Part shown: piece by piece, positions 17,270-24,949 of the stretch
Numbering within the stretch: the stretch's first letter is position 1
Layout of the letters: each line of letters starts with the position of its first letter
Assembly (NCBI GenBank): GCA_965205535.1
Contig: CBDBHH010000005.1
Location: forward strand, 1,178,001-1,242,000
Reading direction: 5' to 3'
DNA from: UBA8079 sp965205535
GTDB taxonomy: Bacteria; Pseudomonadota; Alphaproteobacteria; UBA6615
DNA length: 64,000 nucleotides
The notes under the pieces: generated by a model
Seen by the model: only the letters and a program-made list of their open reading frames with translations
Told to the model about the DNA's origin: nothing
Databases searched by the model: none
Program-made: the position numbers and the translations under genes

Positions 17270-17964
17270 TGAGCGACAGCCGCGACCAGATTCTTTCATC
17301 CCTGCGCCGTTCGCGCGGCCGGGACGGGCCCGTCGACGATGCCACGGCAGAGACACTCCGCGCGCGGATCGCCGGGCACAAGCGCAACATCGTGCCCGCG
17401 CGCACCGACACCGATCATCCCGGCCTGGTCGATCTGTTCGAGACCATGGCCCAGAAGGTCTTCGCGACCACGACGCGGGTATCGGACATGGCCGAGGTGC
17501 CGGATGCGGTCGCGGAATATCTGCGCGGTGCGAACCTGCCCTCGAACGTGGTGATGGCGCCGGACACGGATCTCGACGCCGCGCCGTGGGGCGACAATTC
17601 GATGCTGGAGATCCGCCGCGGCGTGCCCGACGAACCCGACCAGGTGAGCATCACCTCGGCCCCGTCCGCGGTGGCGGAGACCGGGACGCTGGCGATGTAT
17701 TCCGGCCCGGCCCATCCGTCCACGCTGAATTTCATTCCGGAAACGCATGTCGTGGTGCTGCCAGCCAGCCGGGTCGTTAAATCCTACGAGGACGTCTTCG
17801 ATGCGGTGCGTGATCTGACGGCAAATCCGGACCGGGGCGGCCTGCCGCCGCGCACGGTGAATTTCATCACCGGCCCGTCGCGCTCGGGCGATATCGAGCA
17901 GACGCTGTTGCTCGGCGCTCACGGCCCCCGGCGGTTGCACATCGTTATCGTCGAGGACGACTGA
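17269..17964 (+). CDS. lutC: L-lactate oxidation protein LutC (YkgG/LldG)
   Basis: LutC is the third LutABC subunit, a 231-residue LUD-domain protein. The family end motif TGPSRSGDIEQTLLLGAHGP followed by RRLHIVIVED is clear. SITSAPSAVAETGTLAMYSG (about 120-139) is the matching core segment. The ATG at 17269 overlaps the lutB stop. No lactate permease or GntR/LutR regulator is visible next to the cassette. The cassette lies between mltA and the Smr/XRE pair, which are often close together in relatives, so it may be an insertion into a conserved string (inference). Confidence 0.93.
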   Translation: MSDSRDQILSSLRRSRGRDGPVDDATAETLRARIAGHKRNIVPARTDTDHPGLVDLFETMAQKVFATTTRVSDMAEVPDAVAEYLRGANLPSNVVMAPDTDLDAAPWGDNSMLEIRRGVPDEPDQVSITSAPSAVAETGTLAMYSGPAHPSTLNFIPETHVVVLPASRVVKSYEDVFDAVRDLTANPDRGGLPPRTVNFITGPSRSGDIEQTLLLGAHGPRRLHIVIVEDD

Positions 17965-17972
17965 GCAAGACG

Positions 17973-18542
17973 ATGTCACCGGGCGGCACCAGTGGCGATG
18001 ATGATGACGACGACCTGTTCCGCCGCGCGCTCGCCGACGCTGAACCCCTGAAGCGCCGTCGCCCGCAACCTGCGAAGCCGGCACCCAAAGCGAAAACGCC
18101 GCCGGCGAAGAAGACCGCGAAGAAGAGAGTTGTTTCCGCCGCGGCACCCCGCCCCGGGCCTGTTGCGCGGCCCAAGCCGCCGCCGGAGATTGCCGCCGGC
18201 GACTATGCCGGCATGGACCGGCGCACCGCCGACAGGTTTCGCCGCGGCCAGCTGCGCATCGAGGCGCGCCTCGATCTCCACGGCATGTATCAGGACACGG
18301 CCCAGGATGCGCTGGTCGGGTTTATTACGGAAAGTGCCGCGCGGGGCCGACGCAACGTGCTGGTGATCACCGGCCGCGGCTCGCGGGAGGGCTCGGGTGT
18401 GCTGCGCGAGCGCCTGCCCCAATGGCTGAACCAGCCGCCGTGCCGCGCCCATGTGCTGGCCTTCACCCCGGCCCGCCCCCAGCATGGCCGCGACGGGGCC
18501 TTCTATGTGCTGCTGCGCCGAAAAAGAGGTGACAGGTCATGA
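17973..18542 (+). CDS. Smr-domain protein
   Basis: The 189-residue protein ends with a small MutS-related (Smr) domain (about 95-185). This is marked by ARLDLHGMYQDTAQDALVGF and VLVITGRGSREGSGVLRERL, the LDLHG and TGRG motifs of Smr nucleases. The first 70 residues are low complexity: a run of aspartates near residue 9, then lysine-, alanine- and proline-rich sequence that may bind nucleic acid. Stand-alone Smr proteins have endonuclease or RNA-related roles; the substrate here is unknown. It starts 8 bases after lutC and overlaps the XRE gene by ATGA. Confidence 0.9.
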   Translation: MSPGGTSGDDDDDDLFRRALADAEPLKRRRPQPAKPAPKAKTPPAKKTAKKRVVSAAAPRPGPVARPKPPPEIAAGDYAGMDRRTADRFRRGQLRIEARLDLHGMYQDTAQDALVGFITESAARGRRNVLVITGRGSREGSGVLRERLPQWLNQPPCRAHVLAFTPARPQHGRDGAFYVLLRRKRGDRS

Positions 18543-18898
18543 CGCCATTCGGTGCAAAAGTGCGGGCCTATCGCGCGGATCGCAAACTGACCCTCAAGGC
18601 GATGGCGGCTGATCTGCAGATCTCCGAGGCGTATCTGTCGTCGCTGGAACACGGTTATCGCGGCAGGCCTTCCGAGGCGCTGGTGGTGCAGATCTGCGAA
18701 TATTTCAACCTGATCTGGGACGACTATGAGGAGATGCACCGCCTGGCCGCGCTGTCCCACCCCAAGGTCACCGTCGACACGTCGGGCCTGACCCCGAACC
18801 ACACGGAACTGGCCAACACGCTCGCCGAACGCATCCGCGACCTGTCCGACCAGGACGCCGCCGCGATTTTGGCGCGGCTGCGCGGGGACTTGTTCTAG
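18539..18898 (+). CDS. XRE-family helix-turn-helix transcriptional regulator
   Basis: The 119-residue protein has a Cro/CI-type helix-turn-helix at about residues 6-62. It includes VRAYRADRKLTLKAMAADLQ, ISEAYLSSLEHGYRGRPSEA and then QICEYFNLIWDDYEEM. No metabolite-binding domain follows; the C-terminal 45 residues look helical and could dimerise. It overlaps the Smr gene by ATGA, so the two are co-translated. Whether it regulates lutABC, Smr or distant genes cannot be read from the sequence. Confidence 0.88.
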   Translation: MTPFGAKVRAYRADRKLTLKAMAADLQISEAYLSSLEHGYRGRPSEALVVQICEYFNLIWDDYEEMHRLAALSHPKVTVDTSGLTPNHTELANTLAERIRDLSDQDAAAILARLRGDLF

Positions 18899-18903
18899 GC
18901 GGG

Positions 18904-19009
18904 TGCCTCATCCTTCGAGACGACCGCTTCGCGGTCTCCTCAGGATGAGGCAATCTACTATTCCCTCATGCTGAGGAGCGGCGGTACGCCGCGTCTCGAA
19001 GCATCGGGT
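18904..19009. repeat. Pair of family-B palindromic repeats, upstream side
   Basis: Two units lie side by side. The first (18905-18950) folds as CCTCATCC...TTCGAGACGACCGC against GCGGTCTCCTCAGGATGAGG around a TTCG loop. The second (18964-19005) runs CCTCATGCTGAGGAGCGGCG to CGCGTCTCGAAGCATCGGG. Both are the same family as 3202-3295. They fill the gap between the XRE gene and the stop of the cyclase gene. Confidence 0.85.
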
Positions 19010-19014
19010 TCGCC

Positions 19015-19800
19015 CTAATCGAACATCATCGCGACGCAGCGGATCCAGCCGCCGGATGCGCCTTTGATCTTCCAGGGCATGCAGCTGACCATGAAGCCGT
19101 GGTCGGGCAGCGTCTCGAGGTTGAGCAGCTTCTCCATGTGGCAGTAGGGCTGCTCGATGCCGGCCCAGTGGCCCTGCCAGACGGCGTGGGCATCCTTGTC
19201 GTTCGCGTAGGTCTCCTGCTGCAGGGAGAACGGCGCGTCCCAGCCCCAGGCGTCGATGCCGGTCACGCGCACGCCATGGTCGCGGGTGAGGAACAGCGTG
19301 GCCTCACGGCCCATGCCGATGCCGCGGGAGAGATATTCCTCCGTGCCGTAATACTCGGACGCCTTGGTGTTCACGAGCACGATGTCGAGCGGCTGGAGTT
19401 CGTAGTTGATGCGCTTGAGCTCGGCCTCGATGTCGGACACCTGGACGATGTAGCCGTCGGGCATGTCGCGGAAATCGAACTTCACGGCCGGGCGGTAGAA
19501 CCAGTCGAGCGGCAGCTCGTCGATGGTCTGCATCCGGTTCCCGTCCTTGTCGACCGAGTGATAATGCCAGGGCGCGTCGATATGGGTGCCGTTATGGGTC
19601 GTGAGGGTGACGATCTCCCAGGCCCAGCCCTCGCCGTCGGGCAGGTCCACCGCCTTCATGCCGGGGAAGAAGCTCGCCATCGCCTCGGCGTTCTCTTCCT
19701 GGGTCACATACTGGATCTTCGGGCGCATGATCTCTGGATCAACGATTGTGTCGTTGTCCAGCGCCATCGAGAGATCGACGATTTTTGTGGGTATCTGCAT
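19015..19800 (-). CDS. Cyclase-family metal-dependent hydrolase (kynurenine formamidase-like fold)
   Basis: The 261-residue protein has the metal-binding signature of the cyclase family (PF04199): TTHNGTHIDAPWHYHSVDKD (about 70-89), i.e. HxGTHxDxPxH. Members include KynB-type arylformamidases and isatin hydrolases. DIVLVNTKASEYYG and FLTRDHGVRVTGIDAWGWDA are further conserved blocks. It is longer than KynB (about 210 residues) and closer to the isatin hydrolase/uncharacterised branch, so the substrate is unknown. It is a single gene flanked on both sides by paired family-B repeats. Confidence 0.85.
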   Translation of the reverse strand: MQIPTKIVDLSMALDNDTIVDPEIMRPKIQYVTQEENAEAMASFFPGMKAVDLPDGEGWAWEIVTLTTHNGTHIDAPWHYHSVDKDGNRMQTIDELPLDWFYRPAVKFDFRDMPDGYIVQVSDIEAELKRINYELQPLDIVLVNTKASEYYGTEEYLSRGIGMGREATLFLTRDHGVRVTGIDAWGWDAPFSLQQETYANDKDAHAVWQGHWAGIEQPYCHMEKLLNLETLPDHGFMVSCMPWKIKGASGGWIRCVAMMFD

Positions 19801-19874
19801 GGCTTCCCCCTGAAGCGAGTGTTGTTTGTTGGCGCCACTCTACGACGAGGTGGAGGCGCGGGGAAGTGTGGGCG

Positions 19875-19975
19875 GGCATGCTTCGAGACGCCGCCCGTGG
19901 CGGCTCCTCAGCATGAGGATATGAAAAATGCCTCACCCTGAGGAGGCCGCGATGCGGCCGTCTCGAAGGGTGGAG
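19875..19975. repeat. Pair of family-B palindromic repeats, downstream side
   Basis: The first unit (about 19876-19918) runs GCATGCTTCGAGACGCCGCC to GGCTCCTCAGCATGAGG. The second (about 19931-19973) runs CCTCACCCTGAGGAGGCCGC to GGCCGTCTCGAAGGGTGG, in inverted order. They lie between the start of the cyclase gene and the end of hslU. Confidence 0.85.
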
Positions 19976-19983
19976 ACGGGCGC

Positions 19984-21294
19984 CTACAGAATAAACTTCG
20001 ACAGATCGGCGTTCTTGGTGAGCTCTTCGAGCCGCTCGCGGACCATGGCCTCGTTGATCTCGATCTCCTCGCCGTCCCGGTCCGGCGCGGAGAAGCTGAT
20101 CTCGTCGAGCAGGCGTTCGAGCACCGTGTGCAGGCGGCGCGCGCCGATATTCTCCACCGACTGATTGATGTCGGCTGACATCTCCGCGAGCGTGTCGATC
20201 GCGTCCTCGGTGAAGTTGAGAGTGACGCCTTCCGTGCCCATCAGCGCGACATACTGGCGGATCAGGCTGTTTTCCGGCTCGCGCAGGATACGCCCGAAAT
20301 CTTCCTGGGTGAGCGCACGCAGCTCGACCCGGATCGGCAGGCGGCCCTGGAGCTCGGGCAGCAGGTCCGACGGCTTGGCCAGGTGGAACGCGCCCGAGGC
20401 GATGAACAGGATATGGTCGGTTTTGACCGCGCCGTGCTTGGTGACGACGGTCGTGCCCTCGATCAACGGCAGCAGGTCGCGCTGCACGCCTTCGCGGCTG
20501 ACGTCGGCGCCCTGGCGGTCGGAGCGGGCCGTGATCTTGTCGATCTCGTCCAGGAAGACGATGCCGTTATCCTCGACCGACTTGAGCGCCTCGCGGACCA
20601 GCTTCTCGTCGTCGAGCAGCTTGTCGGCCTCGTCGCCGATCAGCACGTCGTAGCTCTCCGCCACGCTCATGCGCCGGGGCTTGGTCTGTTGGCCGAACGC
20701 CTTGCCCAGCATGTCGTTGAGGTTGATCATCCCCATCTGGCCGCCGGGCATGCCGGGTATGTCCATGGTCGGCAGGCCGCCGGCGCCGGCGTCTGCGACG
20801 TCGATCTCGATCTCCTTGTCGTCCAGCTCGCCAGAGCGCAGCTTGTCGCGGAACGACGCGCGGGTGGATTCGCTCGCATTCTCGCCGACCAGCGCGTCCA
20901 GCACGCGGGCCTCGGCGTTGAACTCGGCCTGGGCCACCACCTCTTTGCGCTTCGTCTCGCGGGTCATGAGGATCGCCTGTTCGACCAGGTCGCGGATGAT
21001 CGATTCCACATCGCGGCCGACATAGCCGACTTCGGTGAACTTGGTCGCCTCGATCTTGATGAAGGGCGCATTGGCGAGCCGCGCCAGGCGGCGGGAAATC
21101 TCGGTCTTGCCGACGCCGGTCGGGCCGATCATCAGGATGTTCTTCGGCAGCACCTCTTCGCGCATGTCGCCGGTCAGCTGCTGGCGGCGCCAGCGGTTGC
21201 GCAGCGCGATGGCGACGGCGCGCTTGGCGTCGTTCTGGCCGATGATGAAGCGGTCGAGTTCGGAGACGATCTCGCGCGGGGAAAAATTGGTCAT
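19984..21294 (-). CDS. hslU: ATP-dependent protease ATPase subunit HslU
   Basis: HslU is the AAA+ unfoldase that feeds substrates to the HslV peptidase. The 436-residue length is standard. It starts with SPREIVSELDRFIIGQNDAK. The Walker A motif is LMIGPTGVGKTEISRRLARL (about 54-73), Walker B is NGIVFLDEIDKITAR, and sensor and arginine-finger regions follow (PELQGRLPIRVELRALTQED). The C-terminus ends ADLSKFIL, matching the tail that docks into HslV. It starts 10 bases after the hslV stop on the same strand, so the two form the usual operon. Confidence 0.98.
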   Translation of the reverse strand: MTNFSPREIVSELDRFIIGQNDAKRAVAIALRNRWRRQQLTGDMREEVLPKNILMIGPTGVGKTEISRRLARLANAPFIKIEATKFTEVGYVGRDVESIIRDLVEQAILMTRETKRKEVVAQAEFNAEARVLDALVGENASESTRASFRDKLRSGELDDKEIEIDVADAGAGGLPTMDIPGMPGGQMGMINLNDMLGKAFGQQTKPRRMSVAESYDVLIGDEADKLLDDEKLVREALKSVEDNGIVFLDEIDKITARSDRQGADVSREGVQRDLLPLIEGTTVVTKHGAVKTDHILFIASGAFHLAKPSDLLPELQGRLPIRVELRALTQEDFGRILREPENSLIRQYVALMGTEGVTLNFTEDAIDTLAEMSADINQSVENIGARRLHTVLERLLDEISFSAPDRDGEEIEINEAMVRERLEELTKNADLSKFIL

Positions 21295-21304
21295 GGTTTT
21301 ACCG

Positions 21305-21865
21305 TCACAGGCTTTCGATCGTCACGTTGGTGTTGGTGTAGACGCAGATGTCCGCCGCGATCGCCATCGCCTGTTCGGCGACGTCGCGCGGCGAGAGCTC
21401 GTCGCGGGTGACCAGCGCGCGGGCCGCGGCCAGGGCATAGTTGCCGCCGGAGCCGATGGCGATGATGCCGTCGTCGGGTTCCAGCACGTCGCCGGTGCCG
21501 GTCAGCACCAGCGAGGTGTCCTTGCTGGCGACGGCCATCATGGCTTCCAGCCGGCGCAGATAGCGGTCGGTGCGCCAATCCTTGGCGAGCTCCACGCACG
21601 CACGGGTGAGCTGACCGGGGTGCTGCTCGAGCTTGGTCTCGAGCCGCTCGAACAGGGTCATCGCGTCGGCCGTCGCCCCCGCGAAGCCGGCGATCACGCT
21701 GCCGTCGCCGAGCGGGCGGACCTTGCGGGCGGTCGCCTTGATCACGGTCTGCCCGAGGGTCACCTGACCGTCGCCGGCGATCACGACGTCGTTGCCCCTG
21801 CGCACGGACAGGATGGTCGTGCCGTGCCAGGTCGGGATGCGGTCATCGGCTTCGTAGTTGTTCAT
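21305..21865 (-). CDS. hslV: ATP-dependent protease peptidase subunit HslV
   Basis: HslV is the proteasome-like threonine peptidase partner of HslU. The 186-residue precursor carries a short propeptide. The mature N-terminal threonine is expected within WHGTTILSVRRGNDVVIAGD, after the HG pair. VTLGQTVIKATARKVRPLGD and VIAGFAGATADAMTLFERLE are conserved strands. The C-terminal ICVYTNTNVTIESL completes the fold. It is the first gene of the hslVU operon, with a heat-shock-type promoter candidate about 95-115 bases upstream. Confidence 0.97.
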   Translation of the reverse strand: MNNYEADDRIPTWHGTTILSVRRGNDVVIAGDGQVTLGQTVIKATARKVRPLGDGSVIAGFAGATADAMTLFERLETKLEQHPGQLTRACVELAKDWRTDRYLRRLEAMMAVASKDTSLVLTGTGDVLEPDDGIIAIGSGGNYALAAARALVTRDELSPRDVAEQAMAIAADICVYTNTNVTIESL

Positions 21866-21957
21866 GGTCGCGTTCCGCGTTGGGGAGGGGGCCAGTCAAA
21901 AGGTAGTTTCGAGTCCTGCCGCATCTGTGCGGCGGGTGCAATGGCCGAGAGCTTTCC

Positions 21958-21985
21958 ATTTGGGGCGAATGCCGCAGGGATCAAG
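21958..21985 (-). promoter_or_regulatory. RpoH (sigma-32)-like promoter upstream of hslVU
   Basis: On the minus strand CTTGATC (21985-21979) is followed by a 13-base spacer and CCCCAAAT (21965-21958). The -10 element matches the CCCCATNT heat-shock consensus at 7 of 8 positions, and the -35 matches CTTGAAA at its first five. Spacing is within the normal 13-15 base range. hslVU is a classic RpoH target. Confidence 0.6.
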
Positions 21986-22020
21986 CCCCGCCGAGCCGCC
22001 ACAACACCGAAAATCCGCGC

Positions 22021-22869
22021 TCAGGACCGGACTTCGATGATGAAATGAAACGGTGTGTCGTAGCCGCCGACCTCGATCTCGTTCTCGCCAATGTGAAGCG
22101 GCACGGCGTTGCGGGGTTCGTCGAGACCAATCCGCTCACCGTTGACCAGCGTTCCGAGCTGACTGCCGGCGTCGCGGATCATCAGCCCCGGCCGCCCGAT
22201 TTCGATCAAAAAATGAAGCCGCGAGAGGTTGTACGGCCGCTGGTCGGAAAACTGCAGAAGGATATCGGTGCGGGGGGTCTGTTCGCCACGCTTCGGCTTG
22301 CGTCCGACGCCGAAGGGCGTCTCCTTGATCTTGATACCGCGCCGGGGCATGCCGCTGCGGGTCGCGTCGCTGGCGGGTTTTATCCAGATTGCCGACCAGC
22401 TGCCCATCTCGGCAATGTCGCCGGGATGCGCTGCGGGGCGTGCGCGCTTTCCGGTGATCGGGACCACGTTCGAATCGTCCCTGGTGTCGAATGCGGTTTC
22501 GATTGTGGCGTCGATGCCGGCGCCCGATTCCGCCTCGGGCACCAGGTTCAGACCGGCGAGCAGCCGGGTTGCCGCGTTTCGGACCAGATCCGGGTTGCGG
22601 GCCAGCTGGGCGGCCACGGTGCCCCGGTCGACCATTGCCGCCTCGACCGGCCCGGCCGCAATGGCGCTCAGATCCTGCCGCCCACCGAACAAAAGGCTCG
22701 CCGCGCCGATGACGTCACCCTGGCGGGCGTCCCCCAGCAGCGTGCCGGCCGCGTTGCGCAGCTCGACATGCCCGGTGATCACCACGAAGCCCATATCCGG
22801 GTCTTCGCCGGCGCGGAGCAGGAAGTCCTGATCGGAAAAGATGCGGGTACGCCCGGGCAGAGTGTTCAT
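22021..22869 (-). CDS. Protein with degenerate cyclic-nucleotide-binding fold and C-terminal FHA domain
   Basis: The 282-residue protein has a cNMP-binding-type beta-roll at about residues 1-105. An undefined linker (about 110-180) follows, and an FHA domain sits at about 185-275. In the roll, the phosphate cassette reads GAASLLFGGRQDLSAIAA, where the usual glutamate after glycine is alanine, so cyclic nucleotide binding is doubtful. The FHA part keeps GR (189-190), the S-R-x-H set (216-219) and NG (243-244) used to read phosphothreonine. ATG at 22869 is preferred over an upstream TTG that adds 21 residues. Its role is unknown. It is divergent from hisB. Confidence 0.75.
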   Translation of the reverse strand: MNTLPGRTRIFSDQDFLLRAGEDPDMGFVVITGHVELRNAAGTLLGDARQGDVIGAASLLFGGRQDLSAIAAGPVEAAMVDRGTVAAQLARNPDLVRNAATRLLAGLNLVPEAESGAGIDATIETAFDTRDDSNVVPITGKRARPAAHPGDIAEMGSWSAIWIKPASDATRSGMPRRGIKIKETPFGVGRKPKRGEQTPRTDILLQFSDQRPYNLSRLHFLIEIGRPGLMIRDAGSQLGTLVNGERIGLDEPRNAVPLHIGENEIEVGGYDTPFHFIIEVRS

Positions 22870-23036
22870 GACAACGCGAGTAATGAATGGGTCGAATTGG
22901 CGTATGATGCCGAAATCCGTCGGATAGGCCAATCCGTATTACATGCATGGGTACGCGCGGCGGGATGGCGTCGGGACGCCGCGCCTGCTATCTAGGCGCC
23001 GCATTCGGCCCAAAACGGGCCTGCAGGAGAAAAACC

Positions 23037-23672
23037 ATGAGTGTTCAGGAACTTCCGGGGCGCGGCGAAGGGCGAATTGCCGAGGTCGTGCGCACGACGA
23101 AGGAAACCGACATCTCCGTCGCGGTGAACCTCGACGGGACCGGCGCCTATGATGTGGAGACGGGCATCGGTTTCCTTGATCACATGCTCGAACAGCTCGC
23201 GCGGCACAGCCTGATCGACCTGACGGTGCGCGCGAAGGGTGACCTGCACATCGATTTCCACCACACGACCGAAGACAGCGGTTACGCGGTCGGCGAGGCG
23301 ATCAGCAATGCGCTGGGCGACCGGCGTGGCATCCGCCGCTATGGCGATGCGCTGGTGCCGATGGATGAGACCCTGACCCGCGTGGCGCTGGACGCGTCGA
23401 ACCGGCCCCATCTCGTGTGGAAGGTGCCGTTCACGCGCCCGAAGCTGGGCGACATGGACACCGAGCTGTTCCAGGAATGGTACCGGGCCTTCGCCCAGTC
23501 GGCCGGGCTGACGCTGCACGTCGAGACGTTGTATGGCGAGAACAACCATCACATGGTTGAGTCCTGCTACAAGGGTCTCGCCCGCGCCCTGCGTATCGCC
23601 GTGGAGATCGATCCGCGCCGCGCCGACGATGTGCCGTCGACCAAGGGTGTTCTGGGCGGTTCGATCGATTAA
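23037..23672 (+). CDS. hisB: Imidazoleglycerol-phosphate dehydratase
   Basis: HisB dehydrates imidazole glycerol phosphate to imidazole acetol phosphate. This is the 211-residue monofunctional form without a phosphatase domain. The two metal-binding histidine clusters are DFHHTTEDSGYAVGEAIS (about 66-83) and ENNHHMVESCYKGLARAL (about 170-187). GIGFLDHMLEQLARHSLIDL is also conserved. ATG at 23037 was chosen because GCAGGAGA lies 8-9 bases upstream and the family begins at about this point. A longer frame adds 30 unlike residues. It is the first gene of the histidine cluster. Confidence 0.97.
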   Translation: MSVQELPGRGEGRIAEVVRTTKETDISVAVNLDGTGAYDVETGIGFLDHMLEQLARHSLIDLTVRAKGDLHIDFHHTTEDSGYAVGEAISNALGDRRGIRRYGDALVPMDETLTRVALDASNRPHLVWKVPFTRPKLGDMDTELFQEWYRAFAQSAGLTLHVETLYGENNHHMVESCYKGLARALRIAVEIDPRRADDVPSTKGVLGGSID

Positions 23673-23680
23673 GCGGCCGG

Positions 23681-24574
23681 ATGGCGGCAGCAGACATGAA
23701 CGAAACCGGGCGCACGCGCACAGACAAGCGCGACGAATCAACGCCGGGGGCGGTGCCCACGGCGGTGAGTGCTGCTGCCTATGGCCCGCTCGTGCGTTTT
23801 CGCAAATGGATGGTCGACCGCATGGTCGCCAAACGTGCGCGGCGCGCCGAGGCGGTGCTGCGGGCCAATGGCGAGCTTTGGGACCTGATGACCCGGGCCG
23901 CCGCCGGCACCGCGGTGACGGGCGCCTCCTTCTCGGATTATCTGACCCTGTATGAGCAGGTTCGGGCGTTCCGGCCGCGGGAGATCCTCGAATGCGGCAC
24001 CGGTATCTCGACCGTCGTGCTTGCGTATGCGTTGATGGAGAATGCGCGCGAAGACGGCGGGGCGCCGGGCCGGGTGACCTCGATGGAGGACGACAAATCC
24101 TGGTTCGAGGTGGCGGGCGCGCGCCTGCCCGATGAGGTCCGCGATGTGGTGGACCTGATCCACAGCCCGAAGCGCGATGGCTTCTACAAATGCTTCCGCG
24201 GCGTGCAGTATGAGTCCCTGCCCGACCGGCCGTTTGATTTTGTCTTCTCCGACGGGCCCGACCGCCACTCGCCGGTCAATGGCGACAAGCTGTTCAACCT
24301 CGATCTGATCCATGTGGTCGCCCGGTCCGACCGCCCGGTGCGCGCGGTCGTCGACAATCACTATCTGACCTTCTACATCCTGCAGAAGGTGTTCGGCATC
24401 GAGCATGCCCGCTACAGCGTGAGCCACAAGCTGATGTTCGTCGGCCCGGTTACCCGCGAAGACGTGCGGTTCCTGCGCAAGGAATCCTTCCTGCCGGATT
24501 TACGCCTGTTCTCGACGACCGAGCTGAAGCTGCGCATGGCCCGTGAAGATTCGATATCGGGGCAACAGGGATGA
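23681..24574 (+). CDS. Putative SAM-dependent methyltransferase-like protein in the histidine operon
   Basis: This 297-residue protein of unknown function has a Rossmann-type core resembling class I methyltransferases. The glycine-rich strand is REILECGTGISTVVLAYALM (about 104-123). An acidic second strand follows in RVTSMEDDKSWFEVAGARLP. FDFVFSDGPDRHSPVNGDKL matches the post-core DxxxxDGP pattern of Methyltransf_24-like proteins. The first 40 residues are polar and probably unstructured. It begins 8 bases after hisB and overlaps the DUF2628 gene by ATGA, so it is translated with the his genes. No histidine-pathway role is evident. Confidence 0.7.
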   Translation: MAAADMNETGRTRTDKRDESTPGAVPTAVSAAAYGPLVRFRKWMVDRMVAKRARRAEAVLRANGELWDLMTRAAAGTAVTGASFSDYLTLYEQVRAFRPREILECGTGISTVVLAYALMENAREDGGAPGRVTSMEDDKSWFEVAGARLPDEVRDVVDLIHSPKRDGFYKCFRGVQYESLPDRPFDFVFSDGPDRHSPVNGDKLFNLDLIHVVARSDRPVRAVVDNHYLTFYILQKVFGIEHARYSVSHKLMFVGPVTREDVRFLRKESFLPDLRLFSTTELKLRMAREDSISGQQG

Positions 24575-24945
24575 GCACGAAGATCTACACGGTGCACACG
24601 AACAGCTGGTCGGCCTCCGCCGACGGGGATGCGGTCCTGATCAAGGAAGGGTTCTGCTGGCCGGCCTTCCTGTTCGGGCCGCTCTGGGCGCTTTGGCACG
24701 GCATGTGGCGCACGGCGATTGTGCTGGTGATTCTGTCCGGGGCCGTCAGCGGTATCGCCCTGGTCGCGGGGTTCGCCGAGGCGGGTGATCTCGCGCTGTC
24801 GGCGGGGCTGCAGGTGGCGATGGGCCTGTGGGCGAATGACTGGCGCCGATATGTGCTGGCGCGCCGGGACATTCTCGAACGGGGTGCGATCGCGGCCCGG
24901 CGGATGCGCGATGCCGAACGGCGCTATCTGGCGGGGGTAGTCTAG
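24571..24945 (+). CDS. DUF2628 small membrane protein
   Basis: The 124-residue protein opens with KIYTVHTNSWSASADGDAVL. EGFCWPAFLFGPLWALWHGM (about 27-46) is the conserved block of DUF2628. A hydrophobic helix (about 48-70) and a second one near 75-90 follow, and the basic C-terminus ends RRMRDAERRYLAGVV. A similar gene lies between hisB and hisH in several Rhodospirillales, as I recall from known gene orders. Function is unknown. hisH starts 4 bases after its stop. Confidence 0.8.
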   Translation: MSTKIYTVHTNSWSASADGDAVLIKEGFCWPAFLFGPLWALWHGMWRTAIVLVILSGAVSGIALVAGFAEAGDLALSAGLQVAMGLWANDWRRYVLARRDILERGAIAARRMRDAERRYLAGVV

Positions 24946-24949
24946 GCCG

